Shown here: positions 51,792 to 60,826 of the stretch, in pieces
Layout: every line of letters begins with the position of its first letter
Numbering within the stretch: the first letter of the stretch is position 1
Origin: Ruegeria denitrificans
GTDB taxonomy: Bacteria > Pseudomonadota > Alphaproteobacteria > Rhodobacterales > Rhodobacteraceae
Direction: 5' to 3'
Length of the DNA stretch: 64,000 bases
Assembly: GCF_001458295.1 (NCBI RefSeq)
Contig: NZ_CYUD01000003.1
Location: 310,001 to 374,000 of the forward strand
Notes under the pieces: model-generated
What the model was told of the DNA's origin: nothing
The model's database searches: none
The model's input: the letters and a program-made list of their open reading frames with translations, nothing else
Translations under genes and position numbers: made by a program

Positions 51792-53270
51792 ATGCGAAAT
51801 CTTCCACATTTTCAACTTTTCATTGATGGCGAATGGTCCGAAGGATCAGGCGCGCAGGTCATGACTTCGGAAAACCCGGCGACCGGGCAGGGGTGGGCCA
51901 CCTTTGCTTGCGCCTCGGCCGGGGATGTGGACCGCGCGGTTGCGGCTGCTAAGCGTGTTCTGGATGATCCGGCGTGGCGGGATGTGACGCAAACCGCACG
52001 TGGTAAATTGTTGTACAGGCTGGCCGATCTGGTGGCCGAATATGCATCTAAGTTAGGAGAGCTTGAGACAACGGACAGCGGTAAGCTGTTGGCCGAAACT
52101 TCGGCGCAAACGGGATACGTGGCGGACTACTACCGCTATTTCGCTGGATTGGCCGACAAAGTCGAGGGCACTGTTCTGCCCATCGACAAGCCCGACATGC
52201 ATGTCTTTACAACCCGCGAGCCCATCGGAGTTGTCGCTGCCATCGTGCCATGGAACGCGCAGATGTTTCTGACCGCGACCAAACTGGGCCCGGCTTTGGC
52301 AGCGGGATGCTCGGTTGTTCTGAAAGCCTCAGAAATTGCGCCTGCGCCGATGTTGGAATTTGCGCGGTTGATCGAACAGGCCGGGTTTCCGCCCGGTGTC
52401 GTCTCGGTCATCACTGGCGATGCCGAAAACTGCGCCATTCCACTGACCCGTCACCCGGATGTTGACCGGATCGCCTTTACCGGCGGGCCAGAAACCGCGC
52501 GACATGTGGTGCGCAATTCGGCTGAAAACTTTGCCGTCACCTCGTTGGAACTGGGCGGAAAATCCCCGATTTTGGTGTTTGAAGATGCTGATCTGGACGG
52601 CGCAGCCAATGGCTTGATCGCCGGAAACTTTGGCGCGTCGGGGCAGAGCTGCGTGGCGGGAACACGGGGTTTGGTGCATCGGTCCATTCTGGAACCGTTG
52701 ATCGAACGGATTGAACAAAAGGCCAGCGGCATCCAATTGGGTGACCCGCTGCAGGCGGAAACGCATGTGGGTCCGCTATGTACCGCAGCACAGGTGAGGC
52801 GGATCGAGGAAACGCTGGCCAAAGCGCGCGGGCAGGGCGCGACGATCCGATTTGGCGGCGAGACTTCGGATAGACCGGGGAACTACATGAAGCCAACGCT
52901 GGTGCAGTGCGCCTCGGCCGATACGGAGACGTTGAAGGTCGAAATGTTCGGGCCGGTGATGTCTCTGCTGCCTTTCGACACCGAAGATGAGGCGATCGCG
53001 CTGGCCAACAGCACGCCTTACGGGCTGGGCTCGGGCGTGTTCACGCAGAATCTGGCGCGAGCGCATCGGGTGTCGAAGCGGATCAGGGCTGGGATTTGCT
53101 GGGTGAATACATACCGAGCGATCTCTCCGATTGCGCCCTTTGGCGGGTTTAACCAATCGGGCTATGGGCGCGAGGCGGGGGTCGAGGCAATTCTGGACTA
53201 TACCCGAACCAAAACAACTTGGATCAACACCGCGCAAGAGCCGATGGCGAACCCGTTCATTATGCGTTAA
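51792..53270 (+). CDS. Aldehyde dehydrogenase (TgnC-like by context)
   Basis: 492 residues from the ATG at 51792 (GAGG 7 bases upstream). Standard motifs: VPWNAQMF (catalytic Asn), ELGGKSP (Glu), GQSCVAGTR (nucleophile Cys) and EMFGPVMSLLPF. NAD(P)-dependent oxidation of an aldehyde or lactol. In the tgn pathway TgnC oxidises the hydroxybutyrolactone-type intermediate, so a similar step fits. It follows the LLM gene with 8 bp between stop and start. The closest class by sequence cannot be given without searching; betaine aldehyde or semialdehyde dehydrogenases are alternatives. Confidence 0.9.
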   Translation: MRNLPHFQLFIDGEWSEGSGAQVMTSENPATGQGWATFACASAGDVDRAVAAAKRVLDDPAWRDVTQTARGKLLYRLADLVAEYASKLGELETTDSGKLLAETSAQTGYVADYYRYFAGLADKVEGTVLPIDKPDMHVFTTREPIGVVAAIVPWNAQMFLTATKLGPALAAGCSVVLKASEIAPAPMLEFARLIEQAGFPPGVVSVITGDAENCAIPLTRHPDVDRIAFTGGPETARHVVRNSAENFAVTSLELGGKSPILVFEDADLDGAANGLIAGNFGASGQSCVAGTRGLVHRSILEPLIERIEQKASGIQLGDPLQAETHVGPLCTAAQVRRIEETLAKARGQGATIRFGGETSDRPGNYMKPTLVQCASADTETLKVEMFGPVMSLLPFDTEDEAIALANSTPYGLGSGVFTQNLARAHRVSKRIRAGICWVNTYRAISPIAPFGGFNQSGYGREAGVEAILDYTRTKTTWINTAQEPMANPFIMR

Positions 53271-53299
53271 GCCTGTGCAAAAGCATGGGGAGAGCGTTG

Positions 53300-54166
53300 A
53301 TGAAACTGGAAAACCCGAACTTTGCGGCACCAACAGATGCAGATGACCGCAAGGCTATTCCTCCGGTCATTTGCTACCCGCCCGAGACGTTGACGCAACC
53401 CGATCTGAGTGCATTAGCCAAAATACGGCAGGGGGTCAGCAAAACCGCCGAAGCCATCGCAGCGCCACGGGATGCGGCTTGTATCGACGTGCCCGCCGGG
53501 GCCTTTGTTCGGGTTCTATCGGTCGATGGTCCGCAGGTCGGCGACCTGAATATGTGGAACAAGCACGACTTGTCCGAGCGGTTCTATTCCGGCAAAACCC
53601 GCGCTCTGCACGGCACCCATCTGTCGACCGGGGATCGCATGTGGTCGAGCTTTCCCAACATGCGCCCGATGGCGACTGTCATCGATGATACGTTGGATTG
53701 GTACGGGTTCGACGCGTTCGGCGGCTCGGTTCATGACGTGATCGGCACGCGCTGCGATCCTTATACGGGACGGTTGTTGACCGGCGATGATTACCACTAT
53801 TGCTGCCATTCCAACCTGACCCGTGCGCTGGCCAGCCATTGCAACCTGCCGCTGCACGAGGCCGAGATGCTGGTGCATGACGTTTTGAACGTGTTCATGT
53901 GCACCGGGTTCACCCGCGACACCGGGCAGTACTTCATGAAGGCCAGCCCGGTGCGCCCCGGCGACTATCTTGAGTTCTACGCTGAGATCGACCTGATCGT
54001 CGGTCTTTCAGCCTGTCCCGGAGGGGATTGTTCGTCTGAGCATTCCTCGGACGCTGCCGCCTGCTATCCTCTGGTGATGGAGGTCTATGATCCGGGCGAA
54101 GATGCGCGCGCCGCGCATGTGCTACCCGCACGCTCGGCCTATGACCGGTCGCACGGGACTGGTTGA
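53300..54166 (+). CDS. DUF1989 / urea carboxylase-associated family protein
   Basis: 288 residues from the ATG at 53300 (GGGGAGA upstream; the longer frame starts inside the aldehyde dehydrogenase gene). Signature segments of DUF1989: VPAGAFVRVLSVDGPQVGDLNMWN, FYSGKTRALHGTHLSTGDRMWSSFP and NVFMCTGFTRDTGQYF. Relatives near urea carboxylase genes are thought to act on carbamoylated or aminomethyl compounds and on folate-linked one-carbon units, but no activity is settled. Here no urea carboxylase gene is present, so its partner is the catabolic operon. It overlaps the convergent hydrolase gene by 28 bp. Confidence 0.87.
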   Translation: MKLENPNFAAPTDADDRKAIPPVICYPPETLTQPDLSALAKIRQGVSKTAEAIAAPRDAACIDVPAGAFVRVLSVDGPQVGDLNMWNKHDLSERFYSGKTRALHGTHLSTGDRMWSSFPNMRPMATVIDDTLDWYGFDAFGGSVHDVIGTRCDPYTGRLLTGDDYHYCCHSNLTRALASHCNLPLHEAEMLVHDVLNVFMCTGFTRDTGQYFMKASPVRPGDYLEFYAEIDLIVGLSACPGGDCSSEHSSDAAACYPLVMEVYDPGEDARAAHVLPARSAYDRSHGTG

Positions 54167-55320
54167 GCGATCAGGCGGCGGCCCAAACGGTTCAGCATTC
54201 GGCAGCACAGATCAAGTTGTTCGATTTCGACATACTCATCCGCTTTGTGCGCTTGGGTGATCGAGCCCGGTCCGCAGACAATGGCGTGTACGCCCAGTTG
54301 CTGAAACAGGCCGGCCTCAGTGGCGAAAGCAACGACGCCGGTGCCGTTCGCGCCGGTCAGTTCGGCTACAAGCTCGCGCGCGGCGTTTTCGTCCATGGGT
54401 TCAAGCCCTTCGACCTCGGCCACCGCTTCCTGCGTGATGCTCGCGTCGGGGTGGACGGCCTGCATTTCGGGCAACAGGCTGTGTCGGACGTAATCTGACA
54501 GGGTGTTTCTAACCAGTTCGGCGTCGCTGGATTGAACGGGGCGCATTTCCCACGCGACCTCGGCCTTGCTGGCGATGACGTTGTGCGCGACGCCACCTGA
54601 GATACGACCGACATTGACCGTGGTCCAGGGTGGCTCAAACGGACTGCCCTGTGGTGCGCGCGATTTCAGGGTATGCCTCAGCTCCAGTAGCTTGCCGATA
54701 TAGCGGGCCGCGTACTCCGCAGCATTGACGCCGTCATCTGGGGCCGAACTGTGCCCTTCAAGCCCGACAAAACTAGTGGTGTACTCAAAACAGCCCTTGT
54801 GTCCCTCGATTACGCGCATTTCGGTCGGTTCGCCGATGATGGCAATGTCTGGCACGATGCCGCGCTCGGACAGATCGTTGACCAGGTTCTGCGCACCCAG
54901 ACAGCCAGTTTCTTCGTCATAGGTGAAGGCGAAATGCAGCGGCTGGGTTAGTTTGCTGGTGTCCAGCGTCTCGGCAAAAGCCAATGCGGCGGCAATAAAT
55001 CCCTTCATGTCACAGGTGCCGCGACCGTACAGCCGACCGTCGCGTTCGGTCATTTCAAACGGGTTCGTGGTCCAGTCCTGATCGGCCACCGGAACCACAT
55101 CCGTATGCCCTGAAAGCAAAATGCCGCCGGGCATGTCCGGCCCGAGCGTGGCAAAGACATTGGCCTTTTTCCCCGTCGCATCCCGCGTTTCGATACAGCG
55201 CGCGCCTAACGCCTCAAGGCGGTCGGTCAGATAGCGGATGATCTCAAGGTTGCTGTCGGCGGACACCGTTTCAAAGGCGATCAGGTCGGCTAGGATTTCC
55301 GTGGTTCTTGGCAGAGTCAT
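54139..55320 (-). CDS. ArgE/DapE-type M20 deacetylase
   Basis: 393 residues from the ATG at 55320 (ATGA overlap with the doeA-like gene; the frame extends upstream). M20 zinc peptidase fold: metal site LLSGHTDVVPVADQDW, GRGTCDMKGFIAA with the bridging Asp, TYDEETGCLGA with the catalytic Glu pair, and IIGEPTEM. ArgE removes the acetyl group of N-acetylornithine. Directly after an ectoine hydrolase-like gene, it is a good candidate to deacetylate N-acetyl-diaminobutyrate, taking the place of DoeB, which belongs to a different fold. This reassignment is inference. Confidence 0.9.
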   Translation of the reverse strand: MTLPRTTEILADLIAFETVSADSNLEIIRYLTDRLEALGARCIETRDATGKKANVFATLGPDMPGGILLSGHTDVVPVADQDWTTNPFEMTERDGRLYGRGTCDMKGFIAAALAFAETLDTSKLTQPLHFAFTYDEETGCLGAQNLVNDLSERGIVPDIAIIGEPTEMRVIEGHKGCFEYTTSFVGLEGHSSAPDDGVNAAEYAARYIGKLLELRHTLKSRAPQGSPFEPPWTTVNVGRISGGVAHNVIASKAEVAWEMRPVQSSDAELVRNTLSDYVRHSLLPEMQAVHPDASITQEAVAEVEGLEPMDENAARELVAELTGANGTGVVAFATEAGLFQQLGVHAIVCGPGSITQAHKADEYVEIEQLDLCCRMLNRLGRRLIAQPVPCDRS

Positions 55321-56501
55321 GGCTTTACGAACAGTTTTCGGGGCCGGTTGCAAAAGCATTCGGCGGGTCCGATTTCGGTGATCAGGATCGACTCGGTGAT
55401 TTCAAGCCCCCAGTCGTCCATCCAGAGGCCGGGCATAAAGTGGAAGGTCATGCCTGGTTCCAAAACGGTCTCATCCTCAGGGCGCAATGAGATGGTGCGT
55501 TCACCCCAATCTGGCGGATAGCTGAGGCCGATCGGATAGCCGCAGCGCGCACCGCGTTCGATCCCGGCACGTTCCAGCGGCGCGGCCAGAGCCAGCGCAA
55601 TGTCGCGGGCCTGATTGCCTGCGCGGGCGGCGTCCAGACCAGCCTCAAGACCTTCGACCAGTGCCGCTTCGGCCCGCAACAGGTGGTCGGGTGGCTGTCC
55701 CAGAAAGACCGACCTGCAGAAAGGCGTGTGATAGCGGCGATAGCAGCCGGACAGTTCGAAAAAAGTACATTCGCCGGATTTGAAAGGCGCGCCATCCCAT
55801 GTCAGATGCGGGGCTGCTGCATCCGAACCCGAAGGCAGCAACGGCACGATAGCGGCATAATCCCCCCAATCTTCGCCTACGCCCGAGATCGCATCGTGAT
55901 AAATTTGCGCGACCAGTACGTTCTTACGCAGGCCAGGTTCGATCCGGTCAATCACGCCGTCGGTGACATATTCCGAGATACGCGCAGCCTTGCGCATCAG
56001 GGCGATTTCCTCATCTGATTTCACCGCGCGTTGCCAGTTCACCAGCCCATTCGCGTCGACCAAATCGGCCTGCGGCAGTTCGGCCACCAAGGTCAGATGC
56101 GCCTTGGCCGAGTAATAGTAATTATCCAGTTCCACGCCGATCCGACCTGCAGTCAGTCCACAATCCCGGATCAATGCTGCGAGGTCCTGCATCGGATGGC
56201 GAACGGTGGATTGCACAAAGTGGTCCGCATAGCCGCGAATCCGATCATTTTCCATCCAGACCGTACGTAGCGCGCCGTTGGCATCTTGATTGCGGCCCCA
56301 CCAAATGGGGTCCTGATCATGCAGAACCAGAACGCCTTGGTGGACGTAAAATGACCAACCCTCATACCCTGTCAGCCACGCCATGTTGGACGGATCCTCG
56401 ACAAACAAAGCGTCCAATCCGGCTGCTGACATGGCAGCGCGAGTCTTTGCTAGCCGTCGATCATATTCAGCTGGGCTGAAGGCCGGGTTGGAATGAGCCA
56501 T
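55317..56501 (-). CDS. doeA: Ectoine hydrolase-like protein of M24 fold (DoeA/EutD type)
   Basis: 394 residues. Segments FVEDPSNMAWLTGYEGWSFY (early) and QDANGALRTVWMENDRIRGYADHFVQSTVRHPM, plus ELSGCYRRYHTPFCRSVFLG and IGLSYPPDWGERTISL, match DoeA/EutD. The five M24 metal positions are altered: Asp to Glu in FELSG, the second Asp absent, GHG replaced by GYP, and LEPG by FMPG. DoeA-type enzymes are known to work without metal, so the losses fit the family. It opens the ectoine ring to N-acetyl-diaminobutyrate. Translationally coupled to the deacetylase downstream. Divergent from the 56588 PLP gene. Confidence 0.8.
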   Translation of the reverse strand: MAHSNPAFSPAEYDRRLAKTRAAMSAAGLDALFVEDPSNMAWLTGYEGWSFYVHQGVLVLHDQDPIWWGRNQDANGALRTVWMENDRIRGYADHFVQSTVRHPMQDLAALIRDCGLTAGRIGVELDNYYYSAKAHLTLVAELPQADLVDANGLVNWQRAVKSDEEIALMRKAARISEYVTDGVIDRIEPGLRKNVLVAQIYHDAISGVGEDWGDYAAIVPLLPSGSDAAAPHLTWDGAPFKSGECTFFELSGCYRRYHTPFCRSVFLGQPPDHLLRAEAALVEGLEAGLDAARAGNQARDIALALAAPLERAGIERGARCGYPIGLSYPPDWGERTISLRPEDETVLEPGMTFHFMPGLWMDDWGLEITESILITEIGPAECFCNRPRKLFVKP

Positions 56502-56587
56502 AGACTGTTCCCTTTGGTGATCGAGTTTTGTTGACAGAACTGGACGAATCCGATCACGTCAATGGGCAACTCAGGAAAGACGCTCAA

Positions 56588-57631
56588 TTGAAAATCACAT
56601 CCAACCCTCATCGCGGTGGCCAAAAGCTGATCGAGGCCGCACCGTACCCCTCGACCAATGTCGCGCGTGCGTCAGAATTGATCGCCCGCTGCCTGTCGGA
56701 CAAAGAAACGCCTCTGACCGAAGTAAAGGGGTTGGCTGACGTCGCTCATCTGTGGGTGAAGGATGAACGCGGCCGGATGGGCCTGGGATCGTTCAAAGCA
56801 CTGGGTGCGGCCTATGTTATTGCGCGCCATGCGGCGGATATTGCCGAAAACCCGAACACCTCGACTCTGGCCGGGCGCACCTATGTCACTGCCAGCGCAG
56901 GAAATCACGGATTGAGTGTCGCGTCGGGCGCAAGCCGTTTCGGGGCCGATTCCGTAGTCTACATTGCAGACACCGTGCCCGAGAGCTTTGCCGAACGCCT
57001 GCGCGCGCAAGGAGCGGACGTTGTGCGTGAGGGTGCTGATTACGCCGCCAGCATGGAGGCTGCCAGCAAAGCAGCGCAGGACAATGGATGGATACTGCTC
57101 TCTGACAGTTCGTGGGAGGGGTATTACGAACTGCCGCATACTCTGATGGAGGGGTATTTGCAGATGGCCGCCGAAGCGGTACGCCAGTGCCCGCAGGTGC
57201 CGACCCATATCATGCTGCAGGCCGGTGTCGGTGGTTTGGCCGGAGCGGCCGCTGCTTATGCAAGGACAGCATGGGGGCAAGAACCACAGATCATCGTCAT
57301 CGAACCCGATGCGGCCCCAGCCTTGCAGGCCAGTATCGAGGCGGGGGCCTGCGTGTTTGCCGATGGTCCCAACAGCGTCATGGGGCGTCTCGATTGCAAG
57401 GAACCTTCTTTGATTGCCCTGAATGGGCTGGCGCGGGATGCCGACAGCTTCTTGACCCTGACAGATGAACAGGTGACTGAGCATCTTCCGGCCATGGCCG
57501 ACGCGGATATCGCCACGACGGCGTCTGGCGGGGCAGGGGTAGCCGCTGTCATGAACGAGGATGCACGCAAGGGTTTGGGCATCGGTCCCGACGCCCGCGT
57601 GCTGTGTATTATCTCTGAGATCGCCGAATGA
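56588..57631 (+). CDS. PLP-dependent lyase, diaminopropionate ammonia-lyase/EutB-like (fold type II)
   Basis: 347 residues from the TTG at 56588 (AGGAAAG at 8 bases); a TTG at 56528 is possible. The Schiff-base Lys sits in GLGSFKALGAAY (near 70), ASAGNHGLSVASGA binds phosphate, and AGVGGLAGAAAAY is later. Closest in appearance to diaminopropionate ammonia-lyase and threonine-dehydratase-like EutB, both acting on small amino acids with a leaving group at C3. EutB works with EutA and EutC in hydroxyectoine breakdown; here a EutA-like gene follows but no EutC. Overlaps the next gene by 4 bp. Confidence 0.82.
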   Translation: MKITSNPHRGGQKLIEAAPYPSTNVARASELIARCLSDKETPLTEVKGLADVAHLWVKDERGRMGLGSFKALGAAYVIARHAADIAENPNTSTLAGRTYVTASAGNHGLSVASGASRFGADSVVYIADTVPESFAERLRAQGADVVREGADYAASMEAASKAAQDNGWILLSDSSWEGYYELPHTLMEGYLQMAAEAVRQCPQVPTHIMLQAGVGGLAGAAAAYARTAWGQEPQIIVIEPDAAPALQASIEAGACVFADGPNSVMGRLDCKEPSLIALNGLARDADSFLTLTDEQVTEHLPAMADADIATTASGGAGVAAVMNEDARKGLGIGPDARVLCIISEIAE

Positions 57632-58773
57632 GGGGGTTTGACGCGTCCGAATTCCAGTCGCGAACTGAACGCGCACAACAACGAATGGCGCAGGCGGGCC
57701 TGTCGGCACTATTACTGACCACAGAACCCGAGATTCGCTATTTCACCGGGTATCTGACCCGATTTTGGGAAAGCCCGACGCGCCCGTGGTATCTGATCGT
57801 GCCTGCAACCGGTAAACCGATTGCTGTCATCCCCTCAATCGGCGCGGCCCTGATGGCGACAACCTGGATCGAAGACATCCGCACCTGGAGCGCTCCGGAC
57901 TTGACCGATGACGGTGTCAGCCTGCTGGCCGATGCTCTGTGCGAGGCCTGCCCAATGGATGCGGTGATAGGTCTGCCGGATGGGCACGAAACCCATGTTC
58001 GCATGCCATTGGCCAATCTTCACAGGTTGCAGGACCGGTTGGGCGCGCGTCGTCTGGGTGGCGATGACGGAATTCTCCGCGCGCTGCGAATGGTGAAATC
58101 GACGGATGAGATCACCAAGATCGAAACCGCGTGCGCAATCGGCGGAAGGGCCTTTCACCGTGTGCCCGAGATCGCAGGTGAGGGCGTCGCGCTCGATGAA
58201 GTGTTCCGTCGGTTTCAGATGCTGTGCCTTGAGGAAGGCGCGGACTGGGTGCCATACCTTGCTGGCGGGGCCGAGCAGGGCGGGTATGCCGATGTGATTT
58301 CTCCGGCCAGTCCAAGCGCATTGGTTCCGGGTGATGTTCTGATGCTGGACACGGGCTTAGTGTGGGATGGGTATTTCTGTGACTACGACCGTAATTGGTC
58401 GGTTGGTCAGGCTGCGCCGCAGGTACGCGATGCCCATGCCACACTGGTAGAAGCGTCGGATGCTGCGTTCGAAATCGCACGTCCTGGGGCAACGGCGGCT
58501 GATTTGTTTAACGTCATGAACGCGATTCTGTCCCGAAACAGCGAGGACACCGGTGCAGGGCGATTGGGACATGGTCTTGGCATGTCGCTGACGGAATGGC
58601 CGTCTTTGATTCCCACGGATCACACTGTGCTGGAGCCCGGCATGGTCCTGACGTTAGAGCCAGGTATAGCTGTGGGAGATAAGATATTGGTTCACGAAGA
58701 AAATATTGTCATCACCGAAGGGGCTCCACGCTTTATCAGCGCCAGGACCGGACCGGAGCTACCCCAGATATGA
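57628..58773 (+). CDS. M24 family metallopeptidase (Xaa-Pro dipeptidase-like) with intact metal site
   Basis: 381 residues. Creatinase/prolidase N-terminal domain to about 140, then the pita-bread domain with complete ligands: LMLDTG, GYFCDYDRNW, GRLGHGLGM, VLTLEPG and HEENIVIT. This differs from the metal-free DoeA-like paralogue in the same locus. It could hydrolyse a small peptide-like or amidine bond, for example an acyl-diamino-acid. Co-translated with both neighbours by 4-bp overlaps (57628-57631 and 58770-58773). Confidence 0.88.
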   Translation: MRGFDASEFQSRTERAQQRMAQAGLSALLLTTEPEIRYFTGYLTRFWESPTRPWYLIVPATGKPIAVIPSIGAALMATTWIEDIRTWSAPDLTDDGVSLLADALCEACPMDAVIGLPDGHETHVRMPLANLHRLQDRLGARRLGGDDGILRALRMVKSTDEITKIETACAIGGRAFHRVPEIAGEGVALDEVFRRFQMLCLEEGADWVPYLAGGAEQGGYADVISPASPSALVPGDVLMLDTGLVWDGYFCDYDRNWSVGQAAPQVRDAHATLVEASDAAFEIARPGATAADLFNVMNAILSRNSEDTGAGRLGHGLGMSLTEWPSLIPTDHTVLEPGMVLTLEPGIAVGDKILVHEENIVITEGAPRFISARTGPELPQI

Positions 58774-59480
58774 GTTATCTTCCCTATACGCTGGACTCGG
58801 ATGATCCTAAGGCCCCTCCAATGGGACTGATCGTTCTGCAAACGGATGAGACGATTGAGCCTGAATTCAGCGCTTATTTCGCAGATCGAACCTGTCCAAT
58901 CTATGTCTCGCGCATTCCAAGCGGGGCCGAGGTGACGACGGATACTCTGGCAGAAATGGAGACGGCCTTGCCTGCTGCGGCGGATCTGTTACCGAAAATC
59001 CGCCCCTATAAAGTTGTGGGATACGGATGCACCTCCGCCAGTTCGGTCATAGGTTCTGATCGGGTCGAACGAATGGTGCAAAAGACCTGCAATACTGCTG
59101 TGGTCACCAACCCGTTACGCGCGGCATCGGCTTATGCGGCGCATTTGGGGGTGTCTAAGATTGCGCTACTGTCGCCTTATATCGAAGAAGTGAACGAACC
59201 GCTGCGCCGCGCCTTCGGTGAAAACGGGATTTCGATGGATGTTTTTGGTTCATTCGGTGAGGCAGAAGAATCGAAAGTAGTCCGAATTTCACGGCGCTCT
59301 GTAGTGGACGCGGCCCTGAAACTGGGGGCCGATCAATTGGTTGAAGGTGTTTTTATAAGCTGCACAAATATAAGAACTTTTGATGCAATTCCTGAGATTC
59401 AAAAGCGCTTGGATAAGCCGGTTTTGTCCAGCAATCAAAGTCTTGCCTGGCATATGCGGGAACTGAACTGGGCGGGATGA
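58770..59480 (+). CDS. Asp/Glu racemase superfamily protein (EutA/maleate isomerase-like)
   Basis: 236 residues. Two cysteine sites of the superfamily: YGCTSASSVIG near 89 and ISCTNIRT near 203. The early MGLIVLQTDETIEPEF is the EutA/arylmalonate decarboxylase-like start. EutA takes part in hydroxyectoine use, probably stereo-inversion; other members are maleate isomerases. As the last gene of the 56588-59480 unit, it fits an ectoine-like pathway but the substrate is open. Confidence 0.84.
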   Translation: MSYLPYTLDSDDPKAPPMGLIVLQTDETIEPEFSAYFADRTCPIYVSRIPSGAEVTTDTLAEMETALPAAADLLPKIRPYKVVGYGCTSASSVIGSDRVERMVQKTCNTAVVTNPLRAASAYAAHLGVSKIALLSPYIEEVNEPLRRAFGENGISMDVFGSFGEAEESKVVRISRRSVVDAALKLGADQLVEGVFISCTNIRTFDAIPEIQKRLDKPVLSSNQSLAWHMRELNWAG

Positions 59481-59626
59481 CGGACGAGACGCAACCAAAA
59501 TAGTCGTGCGGTTGGAAAATTTTTTGTTGCGCGGCGCGTCCTGCATGTCCTTAAATGTCGCTAATGGTCTTTGAGATCCGGATAAACCGGGCAACCAACA
59601 GACCGCACAGGGAGCCAAGTCGGTAT

Positions 59627-60718
59627 ATGTCCAATGACGCAGCGTTCGTCGAGTTTCAGCGTGTCCAAAAGTCCTATGATGGCGAAGTACTCGTTGTAAA
59701 AGATCTAAACCTCTCATTGCCTAAAGGTGAGTTTCTTACAATGTTGGGCCCGTCAGGGTCAGGCAAGACGACGTGCCTGATGATGCTGGCCGGGTTTGAA
59801 ACCGCCACCCACGGCGAAATCATGTTAGACGGGCGACCGATCAACAACATTCCGCCGCACAAGCGCGGGATCGGGATGGTCTTTCAGAACTATGCCCTGT
59901 TTCCACACATGACCGTGGCCGAGAACCTGTCATTTCCGCTTGAAGTGAGAAAGATGGGCAAGGACCAGCGCGAAGAAAAGGTAAAGCGCGCCTTGGACAT
60001 GGTGCAGATGGGGGCCTTTGGCAGCCGTCGCCCGGCGCAACTTTCGGGTGGTCAACAACAACGTATCGCATTGGCGCGTGCGCTGGTGTTCGAGCCTGAA
60101 CTGGTGTTGATGGACGAACCGCTGGGTGCGCTGGACAAACAGCTGCGCGAGCATATGCAGTTTGAAATCACCAGACTGGCGCATGAGCTTGGGATCACCA
60201 CGGTCTATGTGACACATGACCAAACCGAAGCGCTGACGATGTCGGACCGTGTCGCTGTTTTCGATGATGGTCGTATTCAGCAATTGGCTCCGCCGGACCT
60301 TTTGTACGAAGAGCCCGAGAATAGTTTCGTTGCGCAATTCATTGGGGAAAACAATACGTTGGAAGGTGTGGTTAAATCTATCGACGGCGATTCCTGCGTT
60401 GTGGCGCTGGATGACGGGTCCGAGATTGATGCCAAACCAGTGAATGTCCACAAAGCGGGTGATCGAACCAAGGTCTCGATCCGCCCCGAACGTGTCGAGT
60501 TCAACAAAGAGCGTTTGCACGCTGATGCACATACGCTGAAAGCCACAGTGAAGGAATTCATCTATATGGGTGACGTGTTCCGTTTCCGCCTGTCTGTTGC
60601 GGGGAACGACGAATTCATCATCAAGACCCGGAACGCACCTGACGCGGTCAAGCTGCAGCCGGGCCAAGAAGTTGAAATCGGCTGGCTGGCTCATGACTGC
60701 CGGGCGCTGGACGCCTGA
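59627..60718 (+). CDS. potA: ABC importer ATP-binding protein (PotA-type)
   Basis: 363 residues from the ATG at 59627 (GGGAG upstream; the frame extends to 59555). Walker A GPSGSGKTT near 42, LSGGQQQRIALARAL signature, VLMDEPLGALD Walker B and VTHDQTEA H-loop. A TOBE domain occupies the last 110 residues. Energises the spermidine/putrescine-class importer encoded downstream. 146 bp after the racemase-like gene. Confidence 0.94.
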   Translation: MSNDAAFVEFQRVQKSYDGEVLVVKDLNLSLPKGEFLTMLGPSGSGKTTCLMMLAGFETATHGEIMLDGRPINNIPPHKRGIGMVFQNYALFPHMTVAENLSFPLEVRKMGKDQREEKVKRALDMVQMGAFGSRRPAQLSGGQQQRIALARALVFEPELVLMDEPLGALDKQLREHMQFEITRLAHELGITTVYVTHDQTEALTMSDRVAVFDDGRIQQLAPPDLLYEEPENSFVAQFIGENNTLEGVVKSIDGDSCVVALDDGSEIDAKPVNVHKAGDRTKVSIRPERVEFNKERLHADAHTLKATVKEFIYMGDVFRFRLSVAGNDEFIIKTRNAPDAVKLQPGQEVEIGWLAHDCRALDA

Positions 60719-60743
60719 GCAAGGTAATACCCGTGCGCTCCGC

Positions 60744-60780
60744 CCGGACGCGTGGGATATCAGGGTATCGGGCGTCCCGG
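60744..60780. repeat. Imperfect hairpin between potA-type and potD-type genes
   Basis: 60744-60751 pairs with 60772-60780 with one bulged base (8 bp). It lies 46 bases before the binding-protein start. No T run follows, so it is probably an mRNA stability element for the binding-protein message. Confidence 0.45.
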
Positions 60781-60826
60781 GTCCGACCTGAAAGGCTAAA
60801 ACCAACGGGAAAACAGGGAGTTAACA

